Below, one piece after another: positions 22,377 to 31,063 of a DNA stretch of 54,364 bases. Position 1 is the first letter of the stretch; each line of letters opens with the position of its first letter. The DNA is from DATKDU01 sp035512595 (GTDB lineage: Bacteria > Planctomycetota > Planctomycetia > Pirellulales > Pirellulaceae): assembly GCA_035512595.1 (NCBI GenBank), contig DATKDU010000137.1:1-54364 (forward strand), written 5' to 3'. The translations under genes and the position numbers were made by a program. The notes below the pieces were generated by a model that made no database searches, had not been told where the DNA came from, and worked only from the letters and a program-made list of their open reading frames with translations.

Positions 22377-23573
22377 ATGTCCCCTCTCGATCCTTGTCGC
22401 GGCCTGCTCGCGGCGTTTGCCGCGCTGCTCCTGGCCGGCTGCGCAAACGGTCCCAGCCCACCCGCGGCACTGGCCGCCCGGCAGCCGCTCGATCAGGCGT
22501 GGGATCAACTGGCGGCCGACACGGAGCTTGCTTCGCACGACGTGCCGGCGCTCGACGGCAGCCTTCCCCAGCCAGTGCCGCGGTTTCAGCAGGCGATTGC
22601 GTCGCGGCTGCCCGGCCGCGGCCAGGCACCCGCCCGAAATCCGACCCAGCCGCGCGAGCCCCTGTTGCCCCCCCAGCAGTATCCCGTCGCGGATGCGATT
22701 TCGCAGTTCATCGAGCAACTCAAGGTGCCGTTCGCCGGTCCACAGCCCGAGCAAACAGAGAGTGGCCCGGTCAAGCCGCCGCCGAGCCTGCCGCAGCTTG
22801 TGTCGCTGACGACCAGGAAGCCTTCCAACGACCGCGACTGGATTGCTGAGCACAAGGTCCTCGCCCATGCCGAGATTCACGGGGACCTGGTCACGATCCA
22901 CAACGTGCGGAATGCCGAGTTCTTCACTTATCGCGACTGCATCGTGAAGCACTACGACAAGACGTACGACCTGTCGAAGATCCGCTCGGTCGATTTCGTT
23001 GTCGTGCCGTTTTCGGAGATCAAGGCGGTCGCCCACACGCTCCTCACCTTCGGCTTCGAGGGAGGGGACTACGTCGGCATTTCGGTCGAGGTGCGGCTGG
23101 AAAACGGCGAAGGATACGATCCGGCGATGGGGGCTTTCGGCCAGTTCGAGCTGATCTATGTGATTGCCGACGAGCGGGATTTAATCCCCGTTCGCGTCGA
23201 GCATCGCGACGTCGATGTGTACGTTTACCGTTCGACGGCACCCCCCGAGATGGCTCGCAAGCTGTTCGTCGATATGCTCAAGCGGGCCAACCAGCTCTAC
23301 GAACATCCCGAGTTCTACGACACGCTCGGCAACAACTGCACGACGAACATCGTGCGGCACATCAACGCCATCGCTCCGGACAAGGTGCCGTACGACTACC
23401 GCGTGCTGCTTCCCGGCTATGCGGACAAGCTGGCCTACGACCTGGGGCTGATCGACAACCGGCTCCCCTTCGCGGAAGTCAAGCGGCGGGCCCGCGTCAA
23501 CGAAGCCGTGCTCAAGTACCGGCAGCACCCGCAATTCTCGGCAAAGATCCGGGGGGAAGCGGTCACCCGTTGA
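22377..23573 (+). CDS. DUF4105 lipoprotein (Lnb N-terminal periplasmic domain)
   Basis: A protein of about 398 residues from ATG 22377, which starts a lipoprotein signal (MSPLDPCRGLLAAFAALLLAGCAN, cleavage before the Cys). The longer frame from 22113 has no sensible N-terminus. After a Pro/Gln-rich linker (~60-155) comes DUF4105: FEGGDYVGISVEVRLENGE, FELIYVIADERDLIPVR, and LGNNCTTNIVRHIN with the conserved NNCTTN motif. The domain occurs in the Lnb lipoprotein N-acyltransferase family and is a periplasmic Cys-His type hydrolase/transferase fold; this protein carries it without the membrane part of Lnb. Its activity is unknown. Convergent with the fbp gene with no gap. Confidence 0.85.
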   Translation: MSPLDPCRGLLAAFAALLLAGCANGPSPPAALAARQPLDQAWDQLAADTELASHDVPALDGSLPQPVPRFQQAIASRLPGRGQAPARNPTQPREPLLPPQQYPVADAISQFIEQLKVPFAGPQPEQTESGPVKPPPSLPQLVSLTTRKPSNDRDWIAEHKVLAHAEIHGDLVTIHNVRNAEFFTYRDCIVKHYDKTYDLSKIRSVDFVVVPFSEIKAVAHTLLTFGFEGGDYVGISVEVRLENGEGYDPAMGAFGQFELIYVIADERDLIPVRVEHRDVDVYVYRSTAPPEMARKLFVDMLKRANQLYEHPEFYDTLGNNCTTNIVRHINAIAPDKVPYDYRVLLPGYADKLAYDLGLIDNRLPFAEVKRRARVNEAVLKYRQHPQFSAKIRGEAVTR

Positions 23574-24566
23574 TTACAATTCATGTGGCACCAACCGCAG
23601 GAACTCCTTCATCTCTGCCTGTCCGCCGACGACCAGCGGCGTCCGCTGGTGAATGGCCGTCGGCATCACGTCCAGGACGCGCCCCTTACCGGTCGTGGCA
23701 ATGCCGCCGGCTTGCTCGATGAGATACGCGATGGGGTTGGCTTCGTAGAGGAGTCGCAGCTTGCCTTCGGGATTGTCGTCGGTCGGTGGGTAGAGGAACA
23801 CGCCTCCCTTGAGGAGCGTGCGATGGATGTCGCTGACCATCGAGCCGATATAGCGGCTGGCATATCGATTACCCAATTTGCCGCTCCGCAGCCGGTCGAG
23901 ATACTCGCCGTAACCCGCCGGAAAGCTGCCCGCGTAGGCTTCATTGACGGAATAGTGCTTCCCCTGCGGCGGCATTTTGATGTTCTCGTGGCTAAGGACA
24001 TACGCCCCGACCGACGGATCGAGCGTGAAGCCGTGGACGCCGTTGCCGACGCTATAGACGAGCATCGTCGAGGAGCCGTAGATCACATAGCCGGCGGCGA
24101 TCTGCTTGTTGCCCCGCTGGAGAACCCACTCGATGGGGTCGTCGCAGTCGGCCCCTTCCGGCCGCTTGAGAATGGAAAACGTCGTGCCGACGCTCACATT
24201 GACGTCGATGTTCGACGAGCCATCGAGCGGATCGAAGACGACGGCATATTTGGCCTCCCGCGAGCAATGGGCGCTCATTCGCGGGTGCTCGTTCTCCTCC
24301 GACGCCAGCACGCCGATGCTGGCCCGGGCCGAGAGGCAGTGCATCATCGCCTCGTTGGCATAGACGTCGAGCTTCTGCTGGGCCTCGCCTTGAATGTTGA
24401 TTTCGCCGGCGTACCCCAGAATGTCCGTTAGCCCGGCCCGCCGTACCCGCGCCTGGATCATCTTCGTCGCCAGCGTGATCCCCGACAGGAGCCAGGAGAA
24501 TTCGCCCGATGCACCGGGAAATCGCTTTTGTTCCTGGAGGATGTGCTGCTGGATGGTGAGGATCAT
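23574..24566 (-). CDS. fbp: Class I fructose-1,6-bisphosphatase
   Basis: A 330-residue protein of normal FBPase length. Metal- and substrate-binding motifs: ASEENEHP (~95, acidic ligands), VFDPLDGSSNIDVNVSVGTTFSI (~112-135, the FBPase signature with the DPLDGSSN metal loop), and the C-terminal GGIATTGKGRVLDVMP with family-typical Lys/Asp. It hydrolyses fructose-1,6-bisphosphate to fructose-6-phosphate in gluconeogenesis. ATG 24566. An octamer repeat element lies between it and the sulfatase gene upstream, so transcription with the sulfatase run is possible but interrupted. Confidence 0.95.
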   Translation of the reverse strand: MILTIQQHILQEQKRFPGASGEFSWLLSGITLATKMIQARVRRAGLTDILGYAGEINIQGEAQQKLDVYANEAMMHCLSARASIGVLASEENEHPRMSAHCSREAKYAVVFDPLDGSSNIDVNVSVGTTFSILKRPEGADCDDPIEWVLQRGNKQIAAGYVIYGSSTMLVYSVGNGVHGFTLDPSVGAYVLSHENIKMPPQGKHYSVNEAYAGSFPAGYGEYLDRLRSGKLGNRYASRYIGSMVSDIHRTLLKGGVFLYPPTDDNPEGKLRLLYEANPIAYLIEQAGGIATTGKGRVLDVMPTAIHQRTPLVVGGQAEMKEFLRLVPHEL

Positions 24567-24580
24567 GGAGACGGGGCCAG

Positions 24581-24690
24581 GGTGTGAGAGTGTGCGGGTG
24601 GGAGGGCGCGCGGGTGTGAGAGTGTGCGGGTGTGAGAGTGGTTGAGTTCTTGGACCGCGACACCCTCATACCCTCATACCCTCACACCCG
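24581..24690. repeat. Octamer-array inverted repeat (GGTGTGAG/AGTGTGCG units)
   Basis: Eight contiguous 8-bp units alternate GGTGTGAG and AGTGTGCG with some variants (24581-24644). The facing array has ACCCTCAT, ACCCTCAT, ACCCTCAC (24662-24685) and a partial fourth unit. It sits between the fbp start and the sulfatase stop. Confidence 0.85.
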
Positions 24691-26109
24691 CTTTTTGCCC
24701 TTGCCCTTTCCCTTTCCCTTGCTCCTCGGCGGATCCGTGCCGTCGTTCTTGGTGGGCATCGGCGCTTTGATTTCCGTCCGCCAGGCGACGAGCCGGGCTT
24801 GGAGCTCGCGGGCTTTGTCCGGCATCTGCTGGGCGAGGTTTTTCGTTTCGCCAATGTCGCCCTTGAGGTTGTACAGCTCCAGTCGGCCGTCTTCCAGGAA
24901 TTCCATCAGCTTCCAGTCGCCGCTGTGGATCAGGCTGACCGGCGTCGTGCGCCACTGTCCCGGGCCTGAGCCGAGGTAGCCGGGAAAGTGCTGGAAGATG
25001 GCGTCGCGCGCGAGCTTCGCGGCGGGATCGCGAAACAGCGGAACGAGGCTTTTCCCGTCGAGCACCTGTGCCGGCTTGGGAGCGGCGGCCAGCTCGAGAA
25101 ACGTCGGGTACAGGTCCACGTGGATCGTCGGCACGTCGCACGTCGCGCCGGCCTTCGTCACGCCGGGCCAGCGGACGATGAACGGCTCGCGAGTTCCACC
25201 TTCATAGAGGCTCCCCTTGCCGCTGCGGAGCGGCGCATTGTCGGTGATGTCGGCCCCGCCCCGCTTGATCCCTTCGCGGACATAGCCTCCCACGCCGCCG
25301 TTATCGCTGGTAAAGATCAGCACGGTCTTCTCCGCCAGCTTCAGCTCGTCGAGCGTTTGCATGACGCGGCCGACGCTGTCATCCACGCTGGCGATCATGG
25401 CGGCATACGTGGGATTGCTGTGTCCGCCGACTGCCGGCTTATTCTTGAATTTCTCGATCAGCTCTGCCTTGGCCTGATAGGGCGAGTGGACCCCGAAGTG
25501 CGGCAGATAGAGGAAAAACGACTCGTCCTTGTGCCGGCGGATGAAATCGACCGCCCGGTCGGTGAGAAAGTCGGCCAGGTACTGCCCCTCCGGGTATTCG
25601 GTCGGCGGGCTCGTGGTGAAATTGAAATGCGCCCCCATCGAAACAATCGCTTCGTCGAAGCCGCGGCGAGCCGGGTGATATTCCCCCTGCTGCCCGATGT
25701 GCCATTTGCCGAACATGCCCGTCGCATAGCCGGCCGCCTTGAGCTGCTGGGCGATCGTCGCCCGGTCGAGCGGCAGATTGGTCACGTTATCGACCGGGCG
25801 CAGCGGCCGCTGGCTCCAATCAAACCGGTCAATGCCGCCGACCGTGTAAACGCCGGTCCGCGCCGGGTACTGGCCGCTCATCAAGGCGGCCCGCGTCGGC
25901 GTACAGTTCTGGCAGTGATGATGGGACAGGAGCCGCATCCCCTGTGCTGCGAGCCGGTCGATATGCGGCGTCTCATAATACTTGCTGCCGTAGCAGGCGA
26001 CGTCGGTGTACCCGAGATCGTCGGCCATGATGAAGACGATGTTGGGGCGCTCGGCAGCGAGTGCCGGCAGTGCGAAGCAGGTGAGAACGAGGGCGTAGAT
26101 CGATTTCAT
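24682..26109 (-). CDS. Secreted sulfatase
   Basis: A 475-residue type I sulfatase with a Sec signal peptide (MKSIYALVLTCFALPALA). The active-site motif C69-T-P-T-R73 followed by AALMSGQ is the site where Cys becomes formylglycine; metal-binding DD at 30-31 (MADDLGYTD) and later FTSDNGG agree. It hydrolyses a sulfate ester, probably of a sulfated glycan. The start ATG 26109 overlaps the stop of the next gene by 4 bp, so the upstream ATG 26136 is rejected. The C-terminus ends in a basic SKGKGKGKGKKRV tail. No formylglycine-generating enzyme gene is in the window. Confidence 0.92.
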   Translation of the reverse strand: MKSIYALVLTCFALPALAAERPNIVFIMADDLGYTDVACYGSKYYETPHIDRLAAQGMRLLSHHHCQNCTPTRAALMSGQYPARTGVYTVGGIDRFDWSQRPLRPVDNVTNLPLDRATIAQQLKAAGYATGMFGKWHIGQQGEYHPARRGFDEAIVSMGAHFNFTTSPPTEYPEGQYLADFLTDRAVDFIRRHKDESFFLYLPHFGVHSPYQAKAELIEKFKNKPAVGGHSNPTYAAMIASVDDSVGRVMQTLDELKLAEKTVLIFTSDNGGVGGYVREGIKRGGADITDNAPLRSGKGSLYEGGTREPFIVRWPGVTKAGATCDVPTIHVDLYPTFLELAAAPKPAQVLDGKSLVPLFRDPAAKLARDAIFQHFPGYLGSGPGQWRTTPVSLIHSGDWKLMEFLEDGRLELYNLKGDIGETKNLAQQMPDKARELQARLVAWRTEIKAPMPTKNDGTDPPRSKGKGKGKGKKRV

Positions 26110-27455
26110 GGCTGCGACCTTTGCGGTTTCTGCCACGGCGTGCTGCCGCCGCGCTGGATGTGGGCGCGGAGTGCCGCGGCAAGTTCGTTGAAGATCCTTT
26201 TGTTGCTGGCGGCCAGGTTGCGTTTCTCCTGCGGATCGTCCTTGAGGTTATACAGCTCCAGCGGGCTATACGGGTCGTTCTGCAACAGCTTCCAGTCGCC
26301 GCGGATCAGCGCCTCGTAGCTTTTGCCGCCGTAGGCGATTCCCCCTTCCCGGCGGACGAAATACAGGTCGCGCGGCCGATCGATCGTGCCGCCGTCGAGC
26401 AGTGGGACGAGGCTGACCGCATCGAGATCGGCCGCCGGCTTTGCTCCGGCCAGTTCCAGAAACGTCGGAAACAGGTCGAAGTTCAGCCCGGCGTAGGCGC
26501 TGCGCGATCCGGCTTGGATCCGGTCCGGCCAGCGGATGACAAACGGCACCCGCAGGCCGCCGTCGTAGTGGCTCTGCTTGCCGTCGCGCCACGGGTCGTT
26601 GTTCTGGGCGTGCGGCAGCGAGCCGCCGTTGTCGGCCGTGAAGACGACGAGCGTATTCTTGTCGAGCCCCGTTTCCGCCAGCGCGGCCAGCACGCGGCCG
26701 ATGCCGTCGTCCAGATGTTCGACGAGGGCCACGTTCTTGGCTCGCTTCTCTTCGAGCTGCGGCGATCGCTGTTTGACCTTGGCCAGCCACGCATCGGGGG
26801 GCTCGATGGGAAAGTGAGGCGCGTTGTACGCCAGGTAGAGAAAGAACGGCTCGTCCTTTTTCTCCGCGCGATCGCGCAGGTAGTCGATGGCCCAATCGGA
26901 GAACAGATCAGTGGCGTGCCCCTGCGGCTCGATAACCTCCGCGTTGCGGCGCATGTAGTTCTGCCCATGCCGCAAGTGGGTCGTATAGCTGTCCATCATG
27001 TCGCCGAGAAAGCCGTGGAAGAAATCGAATCCCCGCTCGTTGGGCGTGTTGGGGGATTCCAGGCCCAGGTGCCACTTGCCGACGACTGTCGTGTGATAGC
27101 CGGCCCGCTTCAGCTCATCCGCCAGCGTCGGGGTCTGCGGATCGAACCAGCCCCAGGAGTTCTCCGCGTGCGTGCGAATGACCCCCGGCACGCCGACCCG
27201 ATCGGGATATTTGCCAGTTAAAAGTGCCGCCCGTGACGGCGAGCAGACGGTGCAATTGGCCCGCATGGTCGTGAACAGCATGCCCTCAGCGGCCAGGCGG
27301 TCAATGTTGGGCGTGCGGACGTCCGACGGGTGATAGGTCGAAACGTCGCCGTAGCCGTGGTCGTCTGCCAGGATCAGCAAGAAGTTCGGCCGCTCGGCGG
27401 CAGTGCCGCTGCCGATCAGTGCAAACCACGCCAGCAGTGTGAGTAACAGTCTCAT
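26106..27455 (-). CDS. Secreted sulfatase
   Basis: A 449-residue type I sulfatase with signal peptide MRLLLTLLAWFALIGSGTAA. Formylglycine motif C71-S-P-S-R75 followed by AALLTGKYP; metal-binding DDHGYGD near residue 31; TADNGGSLPH later. ATG 27455 is preferred to GTG 27467 because it begins the signal peptide. It is coupled to the downstream sulfatase by ATGA and begins 13 bp after the preceding gene's stop. It resembles arylsulfatase A-type enzymes acting on sulfated sugars; the exact substrate cannot be deduced. Confidence 0.92.
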   Translation of the reverse strand: MRLLLTLLAWFALIGSGTAAERPNFLLILADDHGYGDVSTYHPSDVRTPNIDRLAAEGMLFTTMRANCTVCSPSRAALLTGKYPDRVGVPGVIRTHAENSWGWFDPQTPTLADELKRAGYHTTVVGKWHLGLESPNTPNERGFDFFHGFLGDMMDSYTTHLRHGQNYMRRNAEVIEPQGHATDLFSDWAIDYLRDRAEKKDEPFFLYLAYNAPHFPIEPPDAWLAKVKQRSPQLEEKRAKNVALVEHLDDGIGRVLAALAETGLDKNTLVVFTADNGGSLPHAQNNDPWRDGKQSHYDGGLRVPFVIRWPDRIQAGSRSAYAGLNFDLFPTFLELAGAKPAADLDAVSLVPLLDGGTIDRPRDLYFVRREGGIAYGGKSYEALIRGDWKLLQNDPYSPLELYNLKDDPQEKRNLAASNKRIFNELAAALRAHIQRGGSTPWQKPQRSQP

Positions 27456-27467
27456 GTCGCAGGGCAC

Positions 27468-28991
27468 TTATTCTGGGATCGGATCGCTGCGCTTAACGGT
27501 CTGTCCTTCCCACACGGCCTCGTCGGCGGCCTTGTCGTAGGTCAGCACCCGGTGGGCGCTGTTCGGCGCGGGAGGCTCATCGACCTTGGGCAGCCACTTC
27601 TTGTGCTCGGCAATGACCGCGGCATACTCGGCCTTGCCGGCGAGGTTCGTCCACTCGTGGGGATCGGCCCGCATGTCGTACAGCTCTTCACTGCCGTCGG
27701 CATAGCAAATGTACCGCCAACGCTCGCTGCGAATGCCGTGGTTTCCCTGGTTGTGGCTGGTGATGGCCGGCCTGTCGCGCATCGCGGCCGCATCGCGAAG
27801 CTGCGGCACGAGGCTGAGTCCTTCCAGGTCGTCGCGCGGGGGCAGACCGGCTAGTTCAACGAGCGTCGGATAGATGTCCAGCAGTTCCGCGGGCCGCGTG
27901 CAGCGCTGGCCGGCCTTCACGCCGGGGCCGGCGAAGATCAGCGGCACGCGCGTGCCGTCGTCCCAGAGCGTGTTCTTGCCGGTGATTCCTTTTTCCCCCA
28001 GATGCCAGCCGTGATCCCCCCAGACGACGACGATCGTGTTGTCCGCCAGTCCGGCCTCCTCGAGTGCGTCCATCATGCGGCCGATCTGCGCGTCTACGAA
28101 GCTGGTGCTAGCCAGGTAACTGCGGACGAGATTTCGCCACTGGTCGTTCTCTTTCACCCACTTCAGCCGCGGCTCGGGGAGACTCCAGTGGAGGTACCAC
28201 GAGAAGCGCGGCGTATCGCTCCGGTCGTCTTCGCGGATCGCCGGCAGGACGCTGTCGTCATCGGGATAGAGGTCGAACCACTTCTGCGTGGCATAGCAAG
28301 GAACGTGCGGCAGGAAGAAGCCGGCGGCCAGTAAGAACGGTTGGTCTTTCGGTGCCGACTTGATCTGCTCGACGGCCCATGATGCCACTTGATGATCTCC
28401 CTTGGACGTATCGTCGTTGTCCGGCGGCCAGACCCCCCAGTCCATGAGCGGATGATTGCCCATCGGCGTCGGCGGGATGAGCTTCTTTGGCGGCCTTGCG
28501 CCAATGCCGCCGAACTGACCATTGACCTGAAAGTCGGGCTCGGCAGTCGTTTTGGCTTTCGCTTTTGCGCCGCCGGGGACGCTCCTCGTGCCGAAATGAA
28601 AGATTTTGCCAGTCGCCATCGTCCGGTAGCCGCTGGCGGCAAAATGCTGCGGTAGCGTCACGCGGTCTTTCCACATGGGGAGCGAGCGGAACGACGGGGC
28701 CAGGCCGTAGATTCCCGTTGTTGTCGGTCGCAGGCCGAGCATCAGGCTGGTCCGCGACGGGTTGCAAAGAGGCGAATTACAGTGCGCGTTGGTGAACGTC
28801 GTCCCCCGCGCGGCCAGCCGATCGAGATGGGGCGTCTTGGCCAGCGGATGGCCGCCCAGGTGGCCGATCCAGTCGTTCTGGTCGTCGATGGCAATGAAGA
28901 CGATGTTGGGCCGCTCGGCGGCACAAAGCTGCGCGGCGAGCAGGACGGCGACGCAAAGAATGCCGACATTGGCCAGTGGTGATTTGATCAT
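27468..28991 (-). CDS. Secreted sulfatase, iduronate-2-sulfatase-like
   Basis: A 507-residue sulfatase with signal peptide (ILCVAVLLAAQLCA). Formylglycine motif C76-N-P-S-R80 then TSLMLGLRPTTTGIYG, which with DDQNDWIGHLGG is typical of the iduronate-2-sulfatase branch. VVWGDHGWHLGE holds further metal ligands. It is the third gene of the leftward run and starts 11 bp past the PhoD-like gene. A short AKAKAK stretch (~residue 143) resembles the basic Lys/Gly tracts in its neighbours. Specificity for 2-O-sulfate is suggested by branch only. Confidence 0.9.
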   Translation of the reverse strand: MIKSPLANVGILCVAVLLAAQLCAAERPNIVFIAIDDQNDWIGHLGGHPLAKTPHLDRLAARGTTFTNAHCNSPLCNPSRTSLMLGLRPTTTGIYGLAPSFRSLPMWKDRVTLPQHFAASGYRTMATGKIFHFGTRSVPGGAKAKAKTTAEPDFQVNGQFGGIGARPPKKLIPPTPMGNHPLMDWGVWPPDNDDTSKGDHQVASWAVEQIKSAPKDQPFLLAAGFFLPHVPCYATQKWFDLYPDDDSVLPAIREDDRSDTPRFSWYLHWSLPEPRLKWVKENDQWRNLVRSYLASTSFVDAQIGRMMDALEEAGLADNTIVVVWGDHGWHLGEKGITGKNTLWDDGTRVPLIFAGPGVKAGQRCTRPAELLDIYPTLVELAGLPPRDDLEGLSLVPQLRDAAAMRDRPAITSHNQGNHGIRSERWRYICYADGSEELYDMRADPHEWTNLAGKAEYAAVIAEHKKWLPKVDEPPAPNSAHRVLTYDKAADEAVWEGQTVKRSDPIPE

Positions 28992-29002
28992 GACAGTCCG
29001 AT

Positions 29003-30982
29003 CTAAAGCTGGATGTTCTGCTGCCCGGCTGCGTCTCTCTCCTTCGGCTCCAGCCCCGTGAGCGTCTTCGCATCCGGCTTGTCGCGGCCGATCTTGACCG
29101 TGTGTTTTCCGTCGGAGTATACCCGCGGCTGGAAGCGCCCCCCTTGCGCGCGAATCGTATAGAGGATTTCACCGCTGCTCTCCTCGACCACCTGCACGAC
29201 CGGATTGGCACTCCCCTCAAAGTTCAGCTCCGGCAAATAGCCTACCACCTTACGCCCGTCGTTGGCGTCGCTGGCGACGGTGATCGGCCAGCCGGGAAAC
29301 TGCGCCTGGTCTCCTTGCTGCGAGTCGCTGAAGCGCGGCCAGCATTCGAACGTGATGGTTTGCTTCTTCTTGTTGAAGCGGGCGATGCCGTAACCGTCGG
29401 CCCGCTTCCTTTCGTTGGCGATTTCCGCGGGATTGGCGTAAGCCAACATGGAAATCCGGTTGCCGAGTCCGTCCTTGAAATCGCCGGTCCACGGCAGCGG
29501 GCTCCCTGCGACTGGATTAGCCCCCGGCCGCTCATCGAGCGGGTGCCACCAGCGGCCGTAGATCGTATTGACCAGCGCCGGGCTCGTGAAGCCGTACGGC
29601 CCATCGCCAAAGTCGTCGATGCCGTGCTTGACCACCACGGCCAGGTGCTGATCGCCGCACAGATGGACGGCCCAGGCGCGGCGAATGATCTCCAGTGCCC
29701 GCTTCCGCGGCGTCTGCGGCCAGCCGTTGCAGTCCAAATCGGCCAGCAGCCGGTTATCGGGCGTGCCGTGCAGATGCACCGCGCCGCAGAACGCAGTCTG
29801 CGACAAGACGCATTTCATCTCCGCCCCGGTCCAATCCTGCGTCCACTCTCGCAAGAACCTTTCCTGGCGCGGGCCGAGCAATTCCAGCCCCGGCAGATCG
29901 ATGCTCTTGGGATCATAGCTCGGGTCGTTGATGTGGTCCGGCCGCGGCCCCATCTGCGGGATTTTTCCCGCCGGGCCGGTTTTGAACTTGCGGTCTTCCA
30001 GGATCGCGAAGTCCACGCCGCCGAGCGTCAGTCGCGTGAAGTAGACAGTAATGCCGCGGTCCACCGGCGCGGGATCGACCGGGTCGGGAAGGTGCCACGA
30101 CTGCTGTCGCTGCACCTGGTTCACGTACTGGACCGGGTAGCGATAGCCGCCGTCCGCATCACCTGGAATCGTAGACCGTTTGCCGTTTTCCCCCCACAGA
30201 TTGCCGTGGCCGACGTCGTGATCGTCGGGGATGCAGATGGCCGGCCGGTCCCGGAGGACGTCGCGGAACTGGAGACCGAATTCGATCCAGCCCGCCGTGT
30301 GCTCCGTATGACGATAGGTTTGGTCCCCCGCGAAGAAGAGCAAATCGGGATCCTGCCGCTGGAGATTGTCGATGATCTCCGGCCGCAGCCCGGTCGTGCG
30401 GCTGGAGTTGCACGACAGGTTGGCGACGACGATCTCCTCTTTCTCGACCGGATCGCGGCGGATCAGCCCCTCGAATTGGGCCGACTCTCCATGCCGCACG
30501 CGATACGGCACATCATTGCTGCTGTCCCACTTCTCGATGCGGAAGTGCGCGTCCCAGCCGGGATAGTAGACGTCCGCTTTGGCGACCGCGGTCCACTTGC
30601 CGTCCCGCTTGAATTCCAGCCGCGCGATCCGCTCCTCCCCCGGCTTGAGCGGATAGAGCTGGGCGGTGATCTTCAGCACGCCGCCGTGATGCGTGTAGAC
30701 CGCGAAGGCCACAACTTGATCGCGCGCCACATCCATCGGCGGGGCTTGCGCCCGGTCCCCTCCCTTGGCCTTGGCTTTGCCTTTCCCTTTCGCTTTCCCC
30801 TCGGCATTGGCGGCGGCTGGCCGCGTCCACCACTGGCCGGTGGTCAGCGAGTCCAGGTTAGGAAACTCGGCGCCAAAAGGCTGAGCTGCCTCCTGAGGAA
30901 AGAGTGCTTCGGGAGAAAACGCTACCGCGGCGGCACCTGCGGCAGTGATCTGAACGGCCGTTCGACGAGTGATCTTTTTCAT
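29003..30982 (-). CDS. PhoD-like metallophosphatase, Tat-exported
   Basis: A 659-residue protein. Tat signal KKITRRTAVQITAAGAAAVAF. The PhoD phosphodiesterase/phosphatase core has NLSCNSSR, LLFFAGDQTYRHTEH (metal Asp), ICIPDDHDVGHGNLWGE and later LCGDQHLAV with metal-binding Asp/His. It hydrolyses phosphate mono- or diesters outside the cytoplasm with Ca/Fe-type metals by family. A basic low-complexity tract (EGKAKGKGKAKAKGGD, ~residues 62-76) splits the N-terminal region from the rest. It lies between sulfatase genes, fitting the breakdown of sulfated and phosphorylated material. Confidence 0.88.
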   Translation of the reverse strand: MKKITRRTAVQITAAGAAAVAFSPEALFPQEAAQPFGAEFPNLDSLTTGQWWTRPAAANAEGKAKGKGKAKAKGGDRAQAPPMDVARDQVVAFAVYTHHGGVLKITAQLYPLKPGEERIARLEFKRDGKWTAVAKADVYYPGWDAHFRIEKWDSSNDVPYRVRHGESAQFEGLIRRDPVEKEEIVVANLSCNSSRTTGLRPEIIDNLQRQDPDLLFFAGDQTYRHTEHTAGWIEFGLQFRDVLRDRPAICIPDDHDVGHGNLWGENGKRSTIPGDADGGYRYPVQYVNQVQRQQSWHLPDPVDPAPVDRGITVYFTRLTLGGVDFAILEDRKFKTGPAGKIPQMGPRPDHINDPSYDPKSIDLPGLELLGPRQERFLREWTQDWTGAEMKCVLSQTAFCGAVHLHGTPDNRLLADLDCNGWPQTPRKRALEIIRRAWAVHLCGDQHLAVVVKHGIDDFGDGPYGFTSPALVNTIYGRWWHPLDERPGANPVAGSPLPWTGDFKDGLGNRISMLAYANPAEIANERKRADGYGIARFNKKKQTITFECWPRFSDSQQGDQAQFPGWPITVASDANDGRKVVGYLPELNFEGSANPVVQVVEESSGEILYTIRAQGGRFQPRVYSDGKHTVKIGRDKPDAKTLTGLEPKERDAAGQQNIQL

Positions 30983-31063
30983 AGATGGCTGACAAGGTGC
31001 GCACGGATCAAGGAAAATACCCCGAGCGAAAGTAAGGCGGGACGTTCGCCCCCCGCAATCTTA